A stretch of DNA of 64,000 nt from Hemibagrus wyckioides (GCF_019097595.1 NC_080710.1:16798780-16862779); one strand, 5' to 3'; shown: positions 13,010 to 25,957, counted from the first letter of the stretch. The notes: a model not told the origin generated them from the letters alone. Numbers and translations are program-made.

Positions 13010-14400
13010 CTCAGCCCTATTCAATCACTCATGTCCTCACTACCCATCAGCTCTCTAAACCTTGACTCCTTTACCTCTCTACTGCTTAAATTAACTACCA
13101 ACACTTTCCTTTCTTCACTTTCTTCATCCATGGACCTCCTCTATGCTTCAACTTCCTAATCTTCTCACTCTGCTTTGCTTTCCTTTCCTTGTCTTTCAGA
13201 TGTTTTAAGCTGCAATCAATCAGAATTAATAGCAGCTTAATACATTCTATCTGTTTATGGTCATATGTTCTCATCAGATATGACAGCTGCTAAGACCTCC
13301 TTCTACAAGGGAATGCTGGAAGCCTCTGCATATGATCTTTGTAAACTTTACATCTTTTCTTCACTTTATAACCCACCCTTCTTTCTGACTGCTGATGACT
13401 TTGTCACATTCTTTGATGAGAAGATACAAATCTGCCATTCCCTCACTCCTACCACTATTTCTAAAGTACACATCCAGTCTTCCCCTCCTCTTTCTGTGAC
13501 ACATTTTCTCCTCTATCAACTGAAGTGATCATGCAGATTGTTTTATCCTGGAATCCCAACAGCAGCTTATTGGATCCCATCCATGCAACAATGCTCTACA
13601 TCATCTCACAAGACCTTCTCCCCTTCATCTCTTCTATAATTAATAACTCCATAACATCTCATCATATACTGACTGCTTTCAAGGCAGCAAGTGTTATTTC
13701 CATCCTGAAGAAATCCACTCTGAATGCCTCAGACATCAACAACTACAGACAGTTTATAAGCTGAAACTAAATCCCAGCATAACTGAGCTTCTGAACATCC
13801 CTGGAGATGCATCACCATGTCAAGATCTTGTGATCTCTCTGGACAACTCTCAGAGCTCACCATCTGTCACTGCATGCAACCTTGGAGAAGTTTTAGACAA
13901 GTAACTGTCCTTCTCGCCTCACATAACTTCCTCACTCCTGCAGCTTTCTTCTCTACAATAGTAGGAGGATCCAGAACCCATTTCGATTCACAGATGACAC
14001 TTGGGAGCTTTGTCCCTTGTCATTTTGAGGCTGGTTTACTGCAAGTGTCTTCTGGCAGGTCTGCCCCTATGCACCATTCGAATTCTGAAACTAATCCAGA
14101 ATGCAGCTGCACAGCTTGTTTTCAATATCCTTAAATTCTCCCATACTATCTTGCTGCCACCCTCCCTCCTCTGAATTCTTATACTTCCTGAATCAGATTT
14201 AACAATCCCCCCATCCTTGAGCATGGCCTGATTGGACCCACTGTCTCTCAGGGTACAAGGATACCATGTATCAAGTCACTTCTCTGTCCTGGCACCCAGG
14301 TGGTTGAACAGACCTCCCTGACTGTATGATCAGTTGAGTCACTGGCTGTCTTCCAAAGACTAAAGACCTACCTCTATTTTTGGGAAATGTGTTTTTGATG
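13010..14400 (+). mobile_element. L2-type LINE remnant, ORF2 with internal deletion
   Basis: Translation in shifting frames gives LINE words. AKTSFYKGMLEASAYDLCKL and LTADDFVTFFDEKI (about 13280-13420) belong to the linker after the endonuclease. LDPIHATML, FKAASVISILKKSTLN and NYRQFIS (about 13570-13760) are the start of the reverse transcriptase. The frame then jumps to LKLNPS and NIPGDA, the region after the catalytic box, so the palm with its Asp pair is deleted. CNLG, then the thumb, then TQVVEQTSL and SLAVFQRLKTYL (to about 14380) end the ORF. It is immobile. Confidence 0.75.
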
Positions 14401-14564
14401 GAAACAACAAAGCACTTCTATGCTCGAGATAATGGCCTCTTCCAAATGCCATAAATGTAAACTATATCAATCATCAATCATAACTGTAAGCTAAATCATC
14501 ATTTTATAAGGCAATATAAATACTTTAAGAGGCACTATAGTTTATGTTTATTAAATTTCAATAC

Positions 14565-14665
14565 ATTCATTTATTCATATGTAGTGACTGCTTTAACCTA
14601 TGCAGGTAAACCGTAAGCCTATTATGGGAACAGTAAGCATGAGGCAGTAATACACAATTGACAAT
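14565..14665 (-). mobile_element. tRNA-derived SINE-like copy 3 (tail only)
   Basis: TTCATATGTAGTGACTGCTT, GGGAACAGTAAGCATGAGGC and AGTAATACAC match the part of the family farthest from the tRNA head. It lies just 3' of the L2 remnant. Confidence 0.45.
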
Positions 14666-15689
14666 AAATTGTTACCTATAGCTATTCAAATTGTTGGCCA
14701 GATCTGAAAAAGTGGTCTACACCTATGTGGTCAATGCACAATACATTGTAAGAAAACCTACTTGCAATTATTTTTTTAATTGGGTGTTCTTATTACTTAG
14801 GCTCATTGTCTTCTACATGTGCAGTATGTATGAGACAGCGAGGAAAAGAGAGAGATAGTGGAGAGTAGTGCAGGGTAAAGTTGCCAGCCAAAAGACTTGG
14901 CACTGGTCCTAATGATGCATTGCATGTGCCAGCTTCCAGCGCCACCTGATCACACAACCTGCCAGCTCCCAGTTAGGTAAAGACATCTTTATTAGTCATT
15001 CCTCTGTGTGTGTGTGTAGGTGTGTGTGTAAAACACTCGATGAGCTATAAAATGTCTGCATATGCCATATTCTTAGAGTTTGTAAGGTCATGATAGTCCA
15101 TTAATACCCTGGCACTAACTTGCTTAAAAGTGTTCTCTCAGGATGGAGGAAGAGAGCTATATAACCCAGGACTTAACAGTTGTTAAATGATTACCATTAC
15201 TTTGCCACCACCTCCTGTTAAACAGATATGGATCTCAAATATCTACCTGCATTCTGGACACTTTAACTACACTGCTGAACTGCCAAGGTAAATCTTTTCC
15301 AAAATTATTTTTAGACATACAGGTACATAATTTTGCCTACTGGAATGTTTATTCAGTAACTACACAGTAGGACATGTAGTGAATTGCTCTATCGACTGTC
15401 TGCATCATAAAAATAGAAAAATAAGAATAAAAATAACTAAAATATAGAATAAACATAGGCTAAGAATAAAGTTTAAATAAAATACAGTAAAATAGAATTT
15501 TCTATGAAAGTGGGAAGAGGAAGAAAGTATATGGAATAATCTAAAAATGCATATAAGATTGCAGGTCAGTGGTAGAACAGTATGACTTTTAATGCAGATA
15601 CGCCAATGTGTGCAATTCTAGACCAAAAAAGTGTGCGATGTGTGTAGTTTAAATTATATGCTCTGAAAAACAGTCTGTTAGAGTGTGTT

Positions 15690-16060
15690 AATGTGTATTG
15701 AGTACACAAGTCCAAAATTGTCCTGGTAGAGAGCCTGTATGGCCTGCAGGAAAAAGCTCCTCCTTATTCTCTCTGTGTTGGTCTTCAGGGAGCAGAAGCT
15801 CTACCCTGACCGCAAACCGATAGAAAAGTCCATTGTTCGGATGGCTATGGTCTTTTTCTTACTGGCCTTGGTCCAGCACTGTTTGCTGTAGATAGACCGC
15901 AGTACAGAGTGCTCAGAGCGGATGGTATGCTCAGGTATAAATGTTTCTTACCACCTTAGAGGGCAGTCTCTTAAGTGTCTAAGGTGGTAAAGACACCAGG
16001 ATGTTGATGTGACAGGACCATGACAGGTCCAGTGTGATGAGAACATGCAGGTACTTGAAA
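15690..16060. mobile_element. Probable LINE-derived 3' fragment
   Basis: Runs such as GCCTGCAGGAAAAAGCTCCT, GTCCAGCACTGTTTGCTGTA and GACAGGACCATGACAGGTCC resemble tails of non-LTR elements that recur in fish genomes, seen here in antisense. GC content is above the flanks. The family is not certain. It ends at the (AT)n array at 16086. Confidence 0.4.
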
Positions 16061-16082
16061 TTGTACCTGTGTATTGTACCAT

Positions 16083-16085
<3 letters not shown>

Positions 16086-16146
<61 letters not shown>

Positions 16147-16160
16147 ATATATATATATAT
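16086..16160. repeat. (AT)n microsatellite
   Basis: About 37 AT units with one shift in phase. It can fold on itself. Confidence 0.95.
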
Positions 16161-16287
16161 GGAGTGGAGAGAGTGGACAAAAAATATTCAAATAAAAACT
16201 CCATTACCGGTGCGTAGACCATCTTTAACTGAGGCTCTTGACTTTTTTATGCTTCTGCTCTAGAGCACTAGCAGATGTGTATCTGTT

Positions 16288-16542
16288 GTGTCCCCTTTGT
16301 TTTTACATTATTGTACTATCCTTACTAGTGCTGCAGTTCTTCCTGTTTCAGGTATTTGTGGTGACACCTACACCACAAATAAAACCGATGCCAATGCAGC
16401 AAGACTATTATCTCAATATGCTGGATTTTTAATCTCAAAATTCAGTGAAATAAGCAAACTTGTCCATAGCAGTAAAGCTGCATTGTCAACAACTTTTATG
16501 AAAAATAGTCAAGACCTTTTAGAGATATACAATAGAATATGA
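16288..16542 (+). other. Unidentified protein-like ORF (84 codons), possible orphan exon
   Basis: A possible acceptor, CTTCCTGTTTCAG, ends at 16351. After it the frame gives a helix-prone, balanced peptide: TNKTDANAARLLSQYAGFL, then KFSEISKLV, then NSQDLLEIYNRI and a stop at 16540-16542. I do not recognise it. No upstream exon or poly(A) signal is clear. It follows the (AT)n array and LINE-like tail, so it may be part of an unknown repeat. Confidence 0.25.
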
Positions 16543-17939
16543 GCTATGTGTACATATGTAAAGCTGCTTTACATTGGGTTATTATGTACTTCATAGATGT
16601 GTTTTATAGATATTATAGATTGTTTTCATATGTAATTGTTTTTAAATATAAGTTAACTCTTCTGACAATTTTGTAATCATTTAGCATTTGTGCTTGGCAA
16701 TTTCTGTGCTATAAAACAACTTAGTTGTGTAATTACAATACAGTGCATAGAATGAAATGTGAACATCCAGGAACTGAGTACTTTAAATGTTTGTGTATGT
16801 TTTTGTATATTTATACTGTGCATGTGCATGCATGTGTAATTTCTGTGTAAAAAAAAAAAAAAACTACTGTGAAAATATGCGGGATCAGAGGTTTGATGCT
16901 ATTTGCATGCACTGTTAAGAGAAAGGGTTTAGGGGAAGTGAGAGTTTGAGACTTTGTGCTGTGTTTCCTGTTGTAACACAGCTGTGTTTGGCCAGGCTTC
17001 TGGTTTGCTGAGATATGCACAGTTAACAGCCACTCACCACTTGTGGAAGTGGCAGAACAGGTCCAGGCTGTATTTTTAGTTTCATTTACATACATGTGCA
17101 CACAAAGATGTTAAATAGAAGTATTTATGTTAATCAGAGTTTCTGCTAGGAATTTTTGGTTCAGGTCATGGTTTCTGGGAACTGGACAAATGAGTATCAT
17201 TTTAGTCATCCTTCATTACTGCTGCAGTAAAAACACATTTGGGCTATACAAAAATACACATTTAATTAAATTTTTTTATTTGTATAACTTTTTTCCATAC
17301 AGGCAACATTTAAATAAACACAATACAATTGTCAACAGGCCAATGAATGTAAGAGCCAAGAACAAGAGAAATATTACTTTATGATACAACTGCTAATAGC
17401 ATTTTAATTATCTATGTTTTAACTAGTTTGAAATGTATTTAAAGAAAACGTTACCTTGCAACATATATTCTCAAATATATGGATTTTTTTGCTTCTGCAG
17501 CTGAACCAGAATCATATATCTCCTCAACCTTAACTTATTCCTCACTGTCCCTATTAGGCTACTCACAATTGCTTGCTTTTAGCAAGAAGCTTCAAAGAGT
17601 CAACTTTTTACCATTGTCTGTTTAATCATGTGATTGTACATTGACTATTTTCCGGTATGTCTCTGTATCAGCCAACTTGTCATTTGCAAATTAGTGTCAC
17701 AAAAACTGACAAACATGGATGCAAATGCAGGTAAAGGATGGTTAATGAAATATTAGGCACATGATCCAAAATGTTAGGCAAAATAGCCACTGGTTAAAAA
17801 CAGGTATAACATAGTCAGCACTAATGAGAAACTATCAGAGATCAGAGAATTATGGAATGACTAGTTTGAGCCACAATAAGTGGAACAAGGGGCTATTTGC
17901 TAGTGATGTTGGAGGTCTAATCTGTCTTTTACCTCAGTG

Positions 17940-19270
17940 ATGTGACCGGCCATTTTGAATTTTGTCTGGGGCTGAAATGTTACATGGGCGTGGTTGTCAC
18001 ATATCAGTAACAGCAAGTCATTGGGTTGGAAGGGGCGTTTTGGCCACTTTGATGAGCTGCTTTGATTTTTTTGTTGATTCTAACAGTTAGTTCTAGTTGA
18101 CGATGGGCTGCTTCCCATACCTGCTCGCTTTTTTTGGAACCAGTTGTGCGTGGTGGGGGGTGGTGAGTCAGATGACAGAAGGAGTTTAGGGCACATTTTG
18201 CCAAAGGCAGGAACTGGACCCAGTTCTCTGGGTGGTTTCAGCAGAAAGCTGGTTGGTCCTCTCAAACTGGGCATTGGCTAACTGCAACCCCCAATTTCTC
18301 CATAAAGCTTGCCCACACCCTGGATGTGAACTGTGGGCCCTGGTTGGTTACTATGCCCTCTAGTATGCAGGAGTAATGTGAAACATGGTTGAACCTCTGC
18401 AGTGGTAAAGGCAGAGCGAAGAGTAGGGAGAGGGATACAGCATAGGGATTTGGAAAATCATTGAGGACTATTTGGACTGTGGTCTTACCTTGTGATTTAG
18501 GCAGGTCGGTAAGCCACATGTTTATACACCCCAACACTCTTTCAAGGTCAACTTGACAGCCTGGAGCTCACTGGTTGCTGGTTGCATCAGCACCTGGTAG
18601 TTTCTCAGGAGAATGTCACAGGATGGAGTTTGGTCCTCTCCCCAAAATGCTGTGACAGGATGGCCTCTACTTCCCCTTTAAATGCATCCACTTCCATGGC
18701 GAATGGCCTAGCAGGGTAAGGGTGTTCAAGGATAGGGGCTGTGGTGAACACTTTGAGCCTGGCCATGGCTTGCTTGGCTGCTGGGTGCCAGGCCAGGTCC
18801 TTGGGTCCTCCATGAAGTAGAGATATGAGAGGGTGAGCTGTGGTACTGAAGCTCCTGAAGAATCCAGCTGATGCATGTGATATGCACAGCTGATATCACC
18901 CTTTTGGTGTGCTTTCTTAATATACTCCTCCTGTTGTTCTGCCAGTGGGGGTAAACATAGCTCAAGGAAGAGAAGAGCCAGGCAGAAGCTTAATGTCACA
19001 GTCCTGTGGTTAATGTGGAGGCAGGATGCTGACTTGATATTCCTTGGGGATGGTACACAGAGTGTTGGTGTAGGGGCTCTCAGTAGTCATGGAGTCTATG
19101 GTAAACCAGTAGTCAGATCTCTGCAAAACATGTCTGGAGTTATTCCAGTCTCTCCCTGCCACAATGGTCGTGAACTCCAGCACATAATCTGCTATTTTGT
19201 CCTGAGTGATCATGAGGAAATGCTCGCTGGAATCTCTGCCCTTGTGCAAATGTAACAGGTCAGGCAATCA
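17940..19270 (-). mobile_element. Ty3/gypsy retrotransposon remnant (gag and pol fragments)
   Basis: Minus-strand pieces occur in element order. A gag-like piece with DKIADYVLEFTTIVAGRDW lies at 19010-19267. A reverse transcriptase/RNase H border piece with LHGGPKDLAW and PARPFAMEVDA lies at about 18670-18860. The integrase core has GPQFTSRVW at about 18300, where the Asp expected before it is Asn (TNQGPQF). An integrase C-terminal piece with QVWEAAHRQL is at about 18080-18120. Frameshifts, and a jump from gag straight to the end of the reverse transcriptase, show it is dead. LTRs are not clear. The gag motif suits the sushi-type group of fish elements. Confidence 0.75.
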
Positions 19271-20914
19271 GCAAACAGGGCAAAATAAGCAAAGGAAAAA
19301 ACACAGGTAGTCATATGACAGAAACAATGGTCAAAACTGTAAGATCAAAGCAATTAACAATGTTATGGTAATGTCAGAAGCTGCGTGTATACTGAGCAAA
19401 TACTTCATGGTGCAATGAATGAAGGAAAGTCCCTTTAAGAAGTGAGAGTGTGCGCATGACTGTTTTCAATCAGTAGCAGGGTGACTTTGAGTGGGAATGT
19501 GTGTGTTATGGTGAGTCTAGTCCAGTTGTAGGCAGCAGTGTTTGCTGTAAGTTAGCATTTGTTGGTGATGGTGATGTGACACTTTGGAATTGAGTATATA
19601 TCTGGCTGGATGAGCGAAAAATTGAACATTTTAGATGCAAATAGAGTGTTTATGACTTTAGGATGAAGAATTCTCATTTTATAACTGAATAATATATCTA
19701 GAGTTTTTGTGCATGTCAGCAGAAAGTGATAGAAAACAGAGATTCCACAGCTGTGGCTATAAGAACTGCAGGCCTTGCAGTAGGTAGTAATACAACCATC
19801 AATAACTAACAGCCTGCTTACATTTGAACAGCAACTTTTTTCCATTATCATATTGTCTATATTTGTTAAAAGAGACATGTATTATAGAATTTCACTTAAA
19901 TTACTACGTGATATTATTATATTACTTTATTTACTTTGAAATTTATATGTTATTTAAGTAAATTATTTTACCAGGCATTGTGTCTGGCAGGATTTGAATT
20001 TCCCAGAGTTTTTAATGCCTGTATTTACCAGCTAATGTAATGAAACGTAATCCATATCATTTAAGTCATCAAAAAGCAACACCCCCAGGGTTTTCAGGTG
20101 TGTGTGAGTGTGTTTGTGTGTTTTAATTGATACAAACTGCTGTGTTCTTTGAGTACACCTACATTTGGCTGTTGATCTGCAATTGAGTGATGAGAGGTGT
20201 ATTTGCATACCTGATCAGACTGTGGCTGGACTAGATAGATTTGTAAGTTTATTTTGTAAGATTGCTTTATACATGCTAATTGACAGTATAAGTCTCTGCT
20301 GCTTTAGATTCACTCCTCTCAAAGACACTAATGTTAGCATATAAAAATAATACACCATTAAAAAAAGAATAATTCTAAAGATTTCTGGTTGTTCCTCAGA
20401 GCCCTGTTCAGGGTCCTTAACTCTCCAATGAACCCTGTGTGTAATGTAGTTCCTATTGAAATTTAGAAGTCAAAATTTCCCACTTAATTTTGTTTAATTT
20501 TTCTCTGAACTCTTGAGTGACTCATTCACACATCCTGATCAGTCTTGGGTCTAATGTTTTGTGTGTGATGTGTGTGTCTGATGGTGAAGAACTCAGTGGC
20601 ACCTACTGATTACTGAGAATTGCTTGTGAATACTGGCCTGCTTGTATATGTTATGTATAAAAACCCCCCCGATTAATTCAGTCCTGATTAGACATGCAAA
20701 GGGAAGTAACAAAATAAATATTTTTCATCCTACATTATAAATAAATTATGGAAAATGAAGTAGGCTGTGGACTAATATGAATGCAAATTGTAGAATGCAG
20801 AGGTGGCAAAAGTTCCATTCAAATTCCAGTTTTCTAACCTGCAGCAAAGAAATGAATGTGTATGCATTCTTGCAATACCATGATGAAAAACGTTTGCTTG
20901 TCTAGAAAAATTTT

Positions 20915-21060
20915 AGCAGAGATATTCATGATAAATCATTTACAGGAGCCAAACCTCACTGATCCTGCCGATTCAGCAAGGCTCAACTCCATTTTATAGG
21001 ACTATCAATTATTAATGCTGTATTAGCAGCAGATTTACAAATGGTATAAGACAGTGTGTG
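20915..21060. promoter_or_regulatory. Candidate enhancer/CNE
   Basis: Contains ATAAATCATTTACAG, CCGATTCAGCAAGG, CAATTATTAATGC and TATTAGCAGC. Confidence 0.35.
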
Positions 21061-21099
21061 AATGCATATGAGACCTTAAGAGCCAAAAGGGGACACCTC

Positions 21100-21124
21100 G
21101 TGTGTGTGTGTGTGTGTGTGTGTG
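21100..21124. repeat. (GT)n microsatellite
   Basis: Twelve units; a broken GT/GC tract follows at 21234-21264. Confidence 0.9.
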
Positions 21125-21279
21125 ATAAAAGGTCGCAACAAGAAAAGGAATATCTGATAGGTTTGACCTTGTGGGAACATTTAGCTGTATTAATAATTAT
21201 GTAAATGGAAGGTCCTCAAAAAGATAGCAAGGTGTATGTGTGTGTCTGTGTGTGTGTGTGCGCGCTTTGTGCCTTATTG

Positions 21280-21449
21280 CTCAGTGCAGGCCATCGTTAT
21301 TTTACGGGGCTGTGGATGTGTTCTGACAGGTGGATTATGAGGTGATTATTTACGGAGGTTTTTTAATTAAAAGAAAAACTGCCTATTACTATTCCTCCAC
21401 TTGCTCATTAATATCTGCCATCTGATTTGGGTGTTGATGATCTCTAATT

Positions 21450-21450
<1 letters not shown>
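21280..21450. promoter_or_regulatory. Candidate enhancer/CNE
   Basis: GGCCATCGTTATTTTACGG, TGACAGGTGGATTA, TTTTTTAATTAAAAG, GCTCATTAATATC and CTCTAATTAAAA lie within 170 bp. Both edges are GT or AC arrays. Confidence 0.45.

Positions 21451-21451
<1 letters not shown>

Positions 21452-21484
<33 letters not shown>
21452..21484. repeat. (AC)n microsatellite
   Basis: About 16 units at the 3' edge of the candidate enhancer at 21280-21450. Confidence 0.95.
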
Positions 21485-21486
<2 letters not shown>

Positions 21487-22280
21487 AACTGTAAAATATC
21501 TGTAAATTATTTTGTGGAGCATGCAGTCATAGCTTTGAGGGGATGCGCTGTTGTAAATACTCTCATAATTTCAATTAGTTTGCAATTACAGAAGTACAAT
21601 GTAATGAGTTCAGTTTTCAGTGTTCATAGTTATGTACGTTACTGTTGTGGTGACTGTGGTACTTGGAAATGATTCAAGGAGATGGACAACAATTTACACA
21701 CCGAAATGATTATAAATAAATATGCCATATTACGCTCTCAAGAAAAAAATAAGGATTAGACTTAGACTTTACCTGGGCCCATATAAGTAATATATCATAT
21801 TATTACTGTCTAGGCAATAAATATTATGCTTCCTGCAGACACTCCATACTTGGTACTAAGTTTGCACCTTCATTTCCTTTTATCAGTCAGATATCTTAGA
21901 CTGGATATCAAAGTACCAGTGGAGCTGTGAGAAACAAATTCATCTACCAAAGTTGACCAACATGTGGACGTAGGATTTGATGGAGGACAGGGGTGTGCAG
22001 TGGGATGATAAGCTAGATAGAGAGTGCAGAATTAATAGGATTTATCTCCTATCATTGTGTACTGCAACAGGGTGCTGTGTGTTGTTCAGATTCAATTCTG
22101 AAAGATTCAATTCTAAAGTGACTAGAAGATATGAAGAAAGTAAGCTGCATGTTCTATAGTGGTATATGTGTTTCTGATTTGTCACATGTGTGGGTTTGCA
22201 AAAATAATAATGAATACATTAATTTGTACTCAATTTCTGGATAAGTGTTGCTAATGCAAAACTCCTTTATTGGTTAAAAT

Positions 22281-22338
<58 letters not shown>
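22281..22338. repeat. (CA)n microsatellite
   Basis: Twenty-nine units without a break. Confidence 0.95.
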
Positions 22339-22340
<2 letters not shown>

Positions 22341-22468
22341 GAAAAGACATTTCCCTTGCACTTTAATAATGACTCATTATTCAGAGCCATCTGCTTCCAG
22401 TGGCCTTTCTCCACTTGTCTACAAAATGGTGCTATTGTTTACATAAATGCATATAGTCAGTCAGTTAA

Positions 22469-22471
<3 letters not shown>

Positions 22472-22540
<69 letters not shown>
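22472..22540. repeat. (CT)n(CA)n compound microsatellite
   Basis: About 20 CT units followed by about 14 CA units. Confidence 0.95.
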
Positions 22541-22542
<2 letters not shown>

Positions 22543-22864
22543 CTGTGTCATTGACTGACAGCTATTGCTTAAGGTAGCATTAGCTCTTAGCCTCAAAATG
22601 GTGTTTACTGTGTTATATCAGCACTTATTGGTATTATTGGGTGACTTTCAGCCATGCTTTTGATTATGTGTATTTTTGTGTGTTAGTAGTAATGCCACTG
22701 GCCTCAGACCGTCATTTCAAGATTGAGTATGGTCTGCAGGGGACATAACTCAGTCATGCTCCTGTCCAGAGCAGGGTGTATGTGTGGTACTTCTTGCGTG
22801 AGTACATAGTTGTATGCAAAAGGGCTTACACTGTGTGGATATAAAAGTGTATGTCTGAACCATG

Positions 22865-22865
22865 G

Positions 22866-22895
<30 letters not shown>
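22865..22895. repeat. (GT)n microsatellite
   Basis: About 15 units. Confidence 0.95.
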
Positions 22896-22898
<3 letters not shown>

Positions 22899-22989
22899 GG
22901 CATTTTGCTTGTTTAAGCTTTTTAATCCCTGTATTAGGTTTGTAAACATGGCGTATAATCCTACTTTAGTTGACATATTTTCATACTGA

Positions 22990-23330
22990 ATGGCTTTTTA
23001 GACTCACTCTAGCTATTGGAGTAATGCATGATTTGCGTTAAGTAATCCGCTTCACAGCTGACCTGGAGCTGTCTATACTCCATCAGGAAGTAAGCCAAGC
23101 AAGGGTGGAGTGCTGATTCACCCAACAGAAGTTCAACTGTTTTCATGCGTACACAACACATTTATCATCTTAATCTTCACTATCTTTGCAAACAATGTCG
23201 GGACGAGCTGTTAACTTCATTGGTGTGATACTGTGTGAGTCATGCATGCTTACCTGAATCTAATTAGAGTGTTACCTAAACCTAATTAGTGTTCAAAGCT
23301 GCAGTGTGTATGATTTTTTTTGGTGCTAAT
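22990..23330. promoter_or_regulatory. Candidate enhancer/CNE
   Basis: It holds GTAATGCATGATTTGCG, AAGTAATCCGCTTC and two CTAATTAG homeodomain sites 23 bp apart (23270-23300). Confidence 0.35.
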
Positions 23331-24239
23331 CCTTACTGAGTTATGAAAGAAATAAAACCCCTATAAAACAGAGTGAGTTTCTGAGCTGCCATGAGTCTCT
23401 CTGAAACGGCTGTACAGTAATTCATAGTCAGGGCTGTCATGTAGGATCTGGCAGGAGTTACATGAACACACCTTACATGATGAATGAGGGGAAAGGATGA
23501 GATCTAAATTGATTATAAGAGGTGAATGGATTCAAGGATGAGGAATTAGCTTTAGTCGCACAGATAAGACTTTTTAAACTTTAAAGCTAATAATCACACG
23601 CCTTACTTTTACTGTGGAATTATTGTTAGGGCTAATGGTGTTTGGTATATTTCTTTGTCTTTTTTTATTTCACATTATATATGTGATCTAATGAGTAATA
23701 ATTGTCTTCTATTTTCATGTTGTAATTGTCTGATATTTTTAATGATCCTCCTAACATGCATCCAGCCCTGCACTAAATTAAAGTGCTCAGATGGCTAATG
23801 CTAGTTACTTAATTGTGGTTTGATGAACACCGGCAACCCCCAGAGGCACTGGGAAACCTTTTTGGAAGTGTGTGTGCTCATATTGAGACATTCCAAAATC
23901 ACTAAATTGATATATGATTTTGCAGTAAATACAGTCATCTTTTCCTGGAACATTCTTGCTAAATGTCTGCCATAACAGATCAGAACAACAGGGAAACCTG
24001 GCAGTTTAGTGAGTCTAGTGCTCATACATAACAACTTCAGTTACAAACATGTCTAAAATTCTATTCAGTCCTAGCAAACCTCCAGGAATGGTGATTATTG
24101 CATGGATAACGTGCCACAATGCAGTGTCATGCGGAATGGACATGTATTAGGACTGACTGGAAGGGAGTTTAGAAATGACTGATGCACTCACATGGCTGGG
24201 AATGGTGATGGAAACTCTGCAGAGCCTGGAGAAGGTACA

Positions 24240-24557
24240 GGCACACCCAGGTAACAGCAGTGGAATGACCACAGAATTAAGCTTCAGACCCATGGCCGAT
24301 CCTAGTCCTTTAACCTACAACCTATTGAAAACATGTTTGTTGAGCTGATGAGGAGAGTCCACAAGCAGGGACATGGGTCACTGGAGCATTTGGTGAAATT
24401 CTGTGTTGAGGAGTGTTCTCAGATCTCTTCAAGCATTAGACCAGAAGGTTCACTGCTGTTATGTTGGCAGAGGGAGGTTGTACAAAGGACTAAAAGGAAC
24501 AGAGCTAAAATATATTTTTCATAACCTTTTACGAAGGTGCCAATAATTTTTGGATTG
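24240..24557 (+). pseudogene. Dead Tc1-like transposase, 3' part, family B
   Basis: The C-terminal third of a fish Tc1 transposase can be seen, with PIENMFVELMRRVHK at about 24323-24368, then CVEECSQIS, then VMLAEGGCTK in another frame (about 24450-24495), so at least one frameshift separates them. The final catalytic residue of the DDE triad would lie just after the NPIEN-type motif; the first two Asp regions are gone. The end GTGCCAATAATTTTTGGA at about 24538-24555 is the matching terminal repeat. The left end is not visible. Confidence 0.7.
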
Positions 24558-24569
24558 TATCTTTGAGAA

Positions 24570-24790
24570 CGTCTTGCATCTAATCAGTCCCAGCTCGATC
24601 TCTCATTGTCCGTGTCCCACATTGAAGATCTGTGGAGGGCACAGCACAGCCTGTATGCAAGTGCCAGGTGTTTCTGTGTCATCTACTCCACACCCATAAA
24701 TCTCTCGCCGCTTAGCTTCTCTGCAGGTGTGGGAGAGATTACACTCCTCCAAACGGCAGTCAGGCCCTCTACAAAGGAGCCTGTTTAACT
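24570..24790. promoter_or_regulatory. Candidate enhancer/CNE
   Basis: Mixed-composition block with CATAAATCTCTCGCCGC, just after the Tc1 remnant. Confidence 0.3.
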
Positions 24791-25957
24791 GCTAAACTGG
24801 AAACTGTCCTACATGTGTGTGGGTTTCTAAATAAATAGATAATATAAAAACATTGTGTGTGTGTGTGTGTAAAGGATAAAAGCAGCTAGATGTAAGGCTA
24901 GAGAACTCTTGATAATTGATGGATTGTAGATTTTAGTTCTTCAGTTCCTGAGGCGTCTGTTATACTTTATGATGCATCTACATAAAGTAGAATACATCAG
25001 AATCCCAGATGGGATCCAGTATTATGTAACAATATACATTTCCAATAAGTTTTATTGCAGTTACCCGATAATTTATAGTACTTACTAAGATGAATAAGAG
25101 AATAATAAACTGAAAGTTTAATGGCATTATCATTATTTTTAGTTTCAGTAATAATGAGATGTACCTGTGCAGATTCCTCCTTTGTACCACCTAGGACATC
25201 ATCCAAACACATGGGATTGAGTAGGCAGAAAGATCAGGCCAGGTATATTTTTGTCAGTAGGTGTGAAGTAGCTGCACTTCTGTATTAGCTCTTGACAGCT
25301 AAACTAAAGGATTGGTTGTTATTGTAATGCTGAAGGCATTCAATTACAAAGAACAGGAAAAAAATGTTTTTATAATTTGACAAAGAAAGGAGAGAAAGAA
25401 TTGCTTTGTATTGCAACACAGTCACACCCAACCCTGCACAGTAGTGTGTGGAAACAAAAGTGGTAAATAAAACGTGTACACTCATAAACACATTAACCCT
25501 TTTACATGAGAGATTATGAGAGAACTGATTTTCTGTTTCTGTTTCACAAACATTACTGAACTGATTTCGTTTTGTTGCTGCAAACTACAATACACATTCA
25601 CGGAGGAAATGATATTAAAATTTTAGTCATGAATCATGGCTAATGCTTGCATTTATGAAGGTACAAATAGTTAAAACAAGGTTTTGTTGTTTTGCTTACC
25701 AAACGTTGTCACAATTTGGTTTTTACTTTGGTTTCAGTATGGGTTTTCTTTTTACTTTTTTTTATCGGTATTGGTTTTTACCCATTTTATCATAAACTTA
25801 CATTCTGATCATCATTCTGCTGCATGTTTAACCACTGGCTCGCATTTCACATTCAAATCCACAAAAATCTAGTTTATAAAATTTATTACTATTACACTTT
25901 CTCAGTAATCACTGAATGTACCAGATTCAAGTAGTACTATTATTTCCTTTTTGTCCA

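Larger units (their letters stand above)
14666..17939. other. Gene-free block with repeat fragments
   Basis: Besides the LINE-like tail, the (AT)n array and the ORF at 16288, it holds a poly(A) run at 16849-16862. 17690-17850 resembles the flank of a degraded retroelement. No gene is seen. Confidence 0.55.
19271..24239. other. Gene-free block
   Basis: 19271-19550 may be flank or LTR of the gypsy remnant. 19560-20900 is AT-rich with nothing assignable. The rest is candidate enhancers and CA, CT and GT arrays. Confidence 0.55.
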
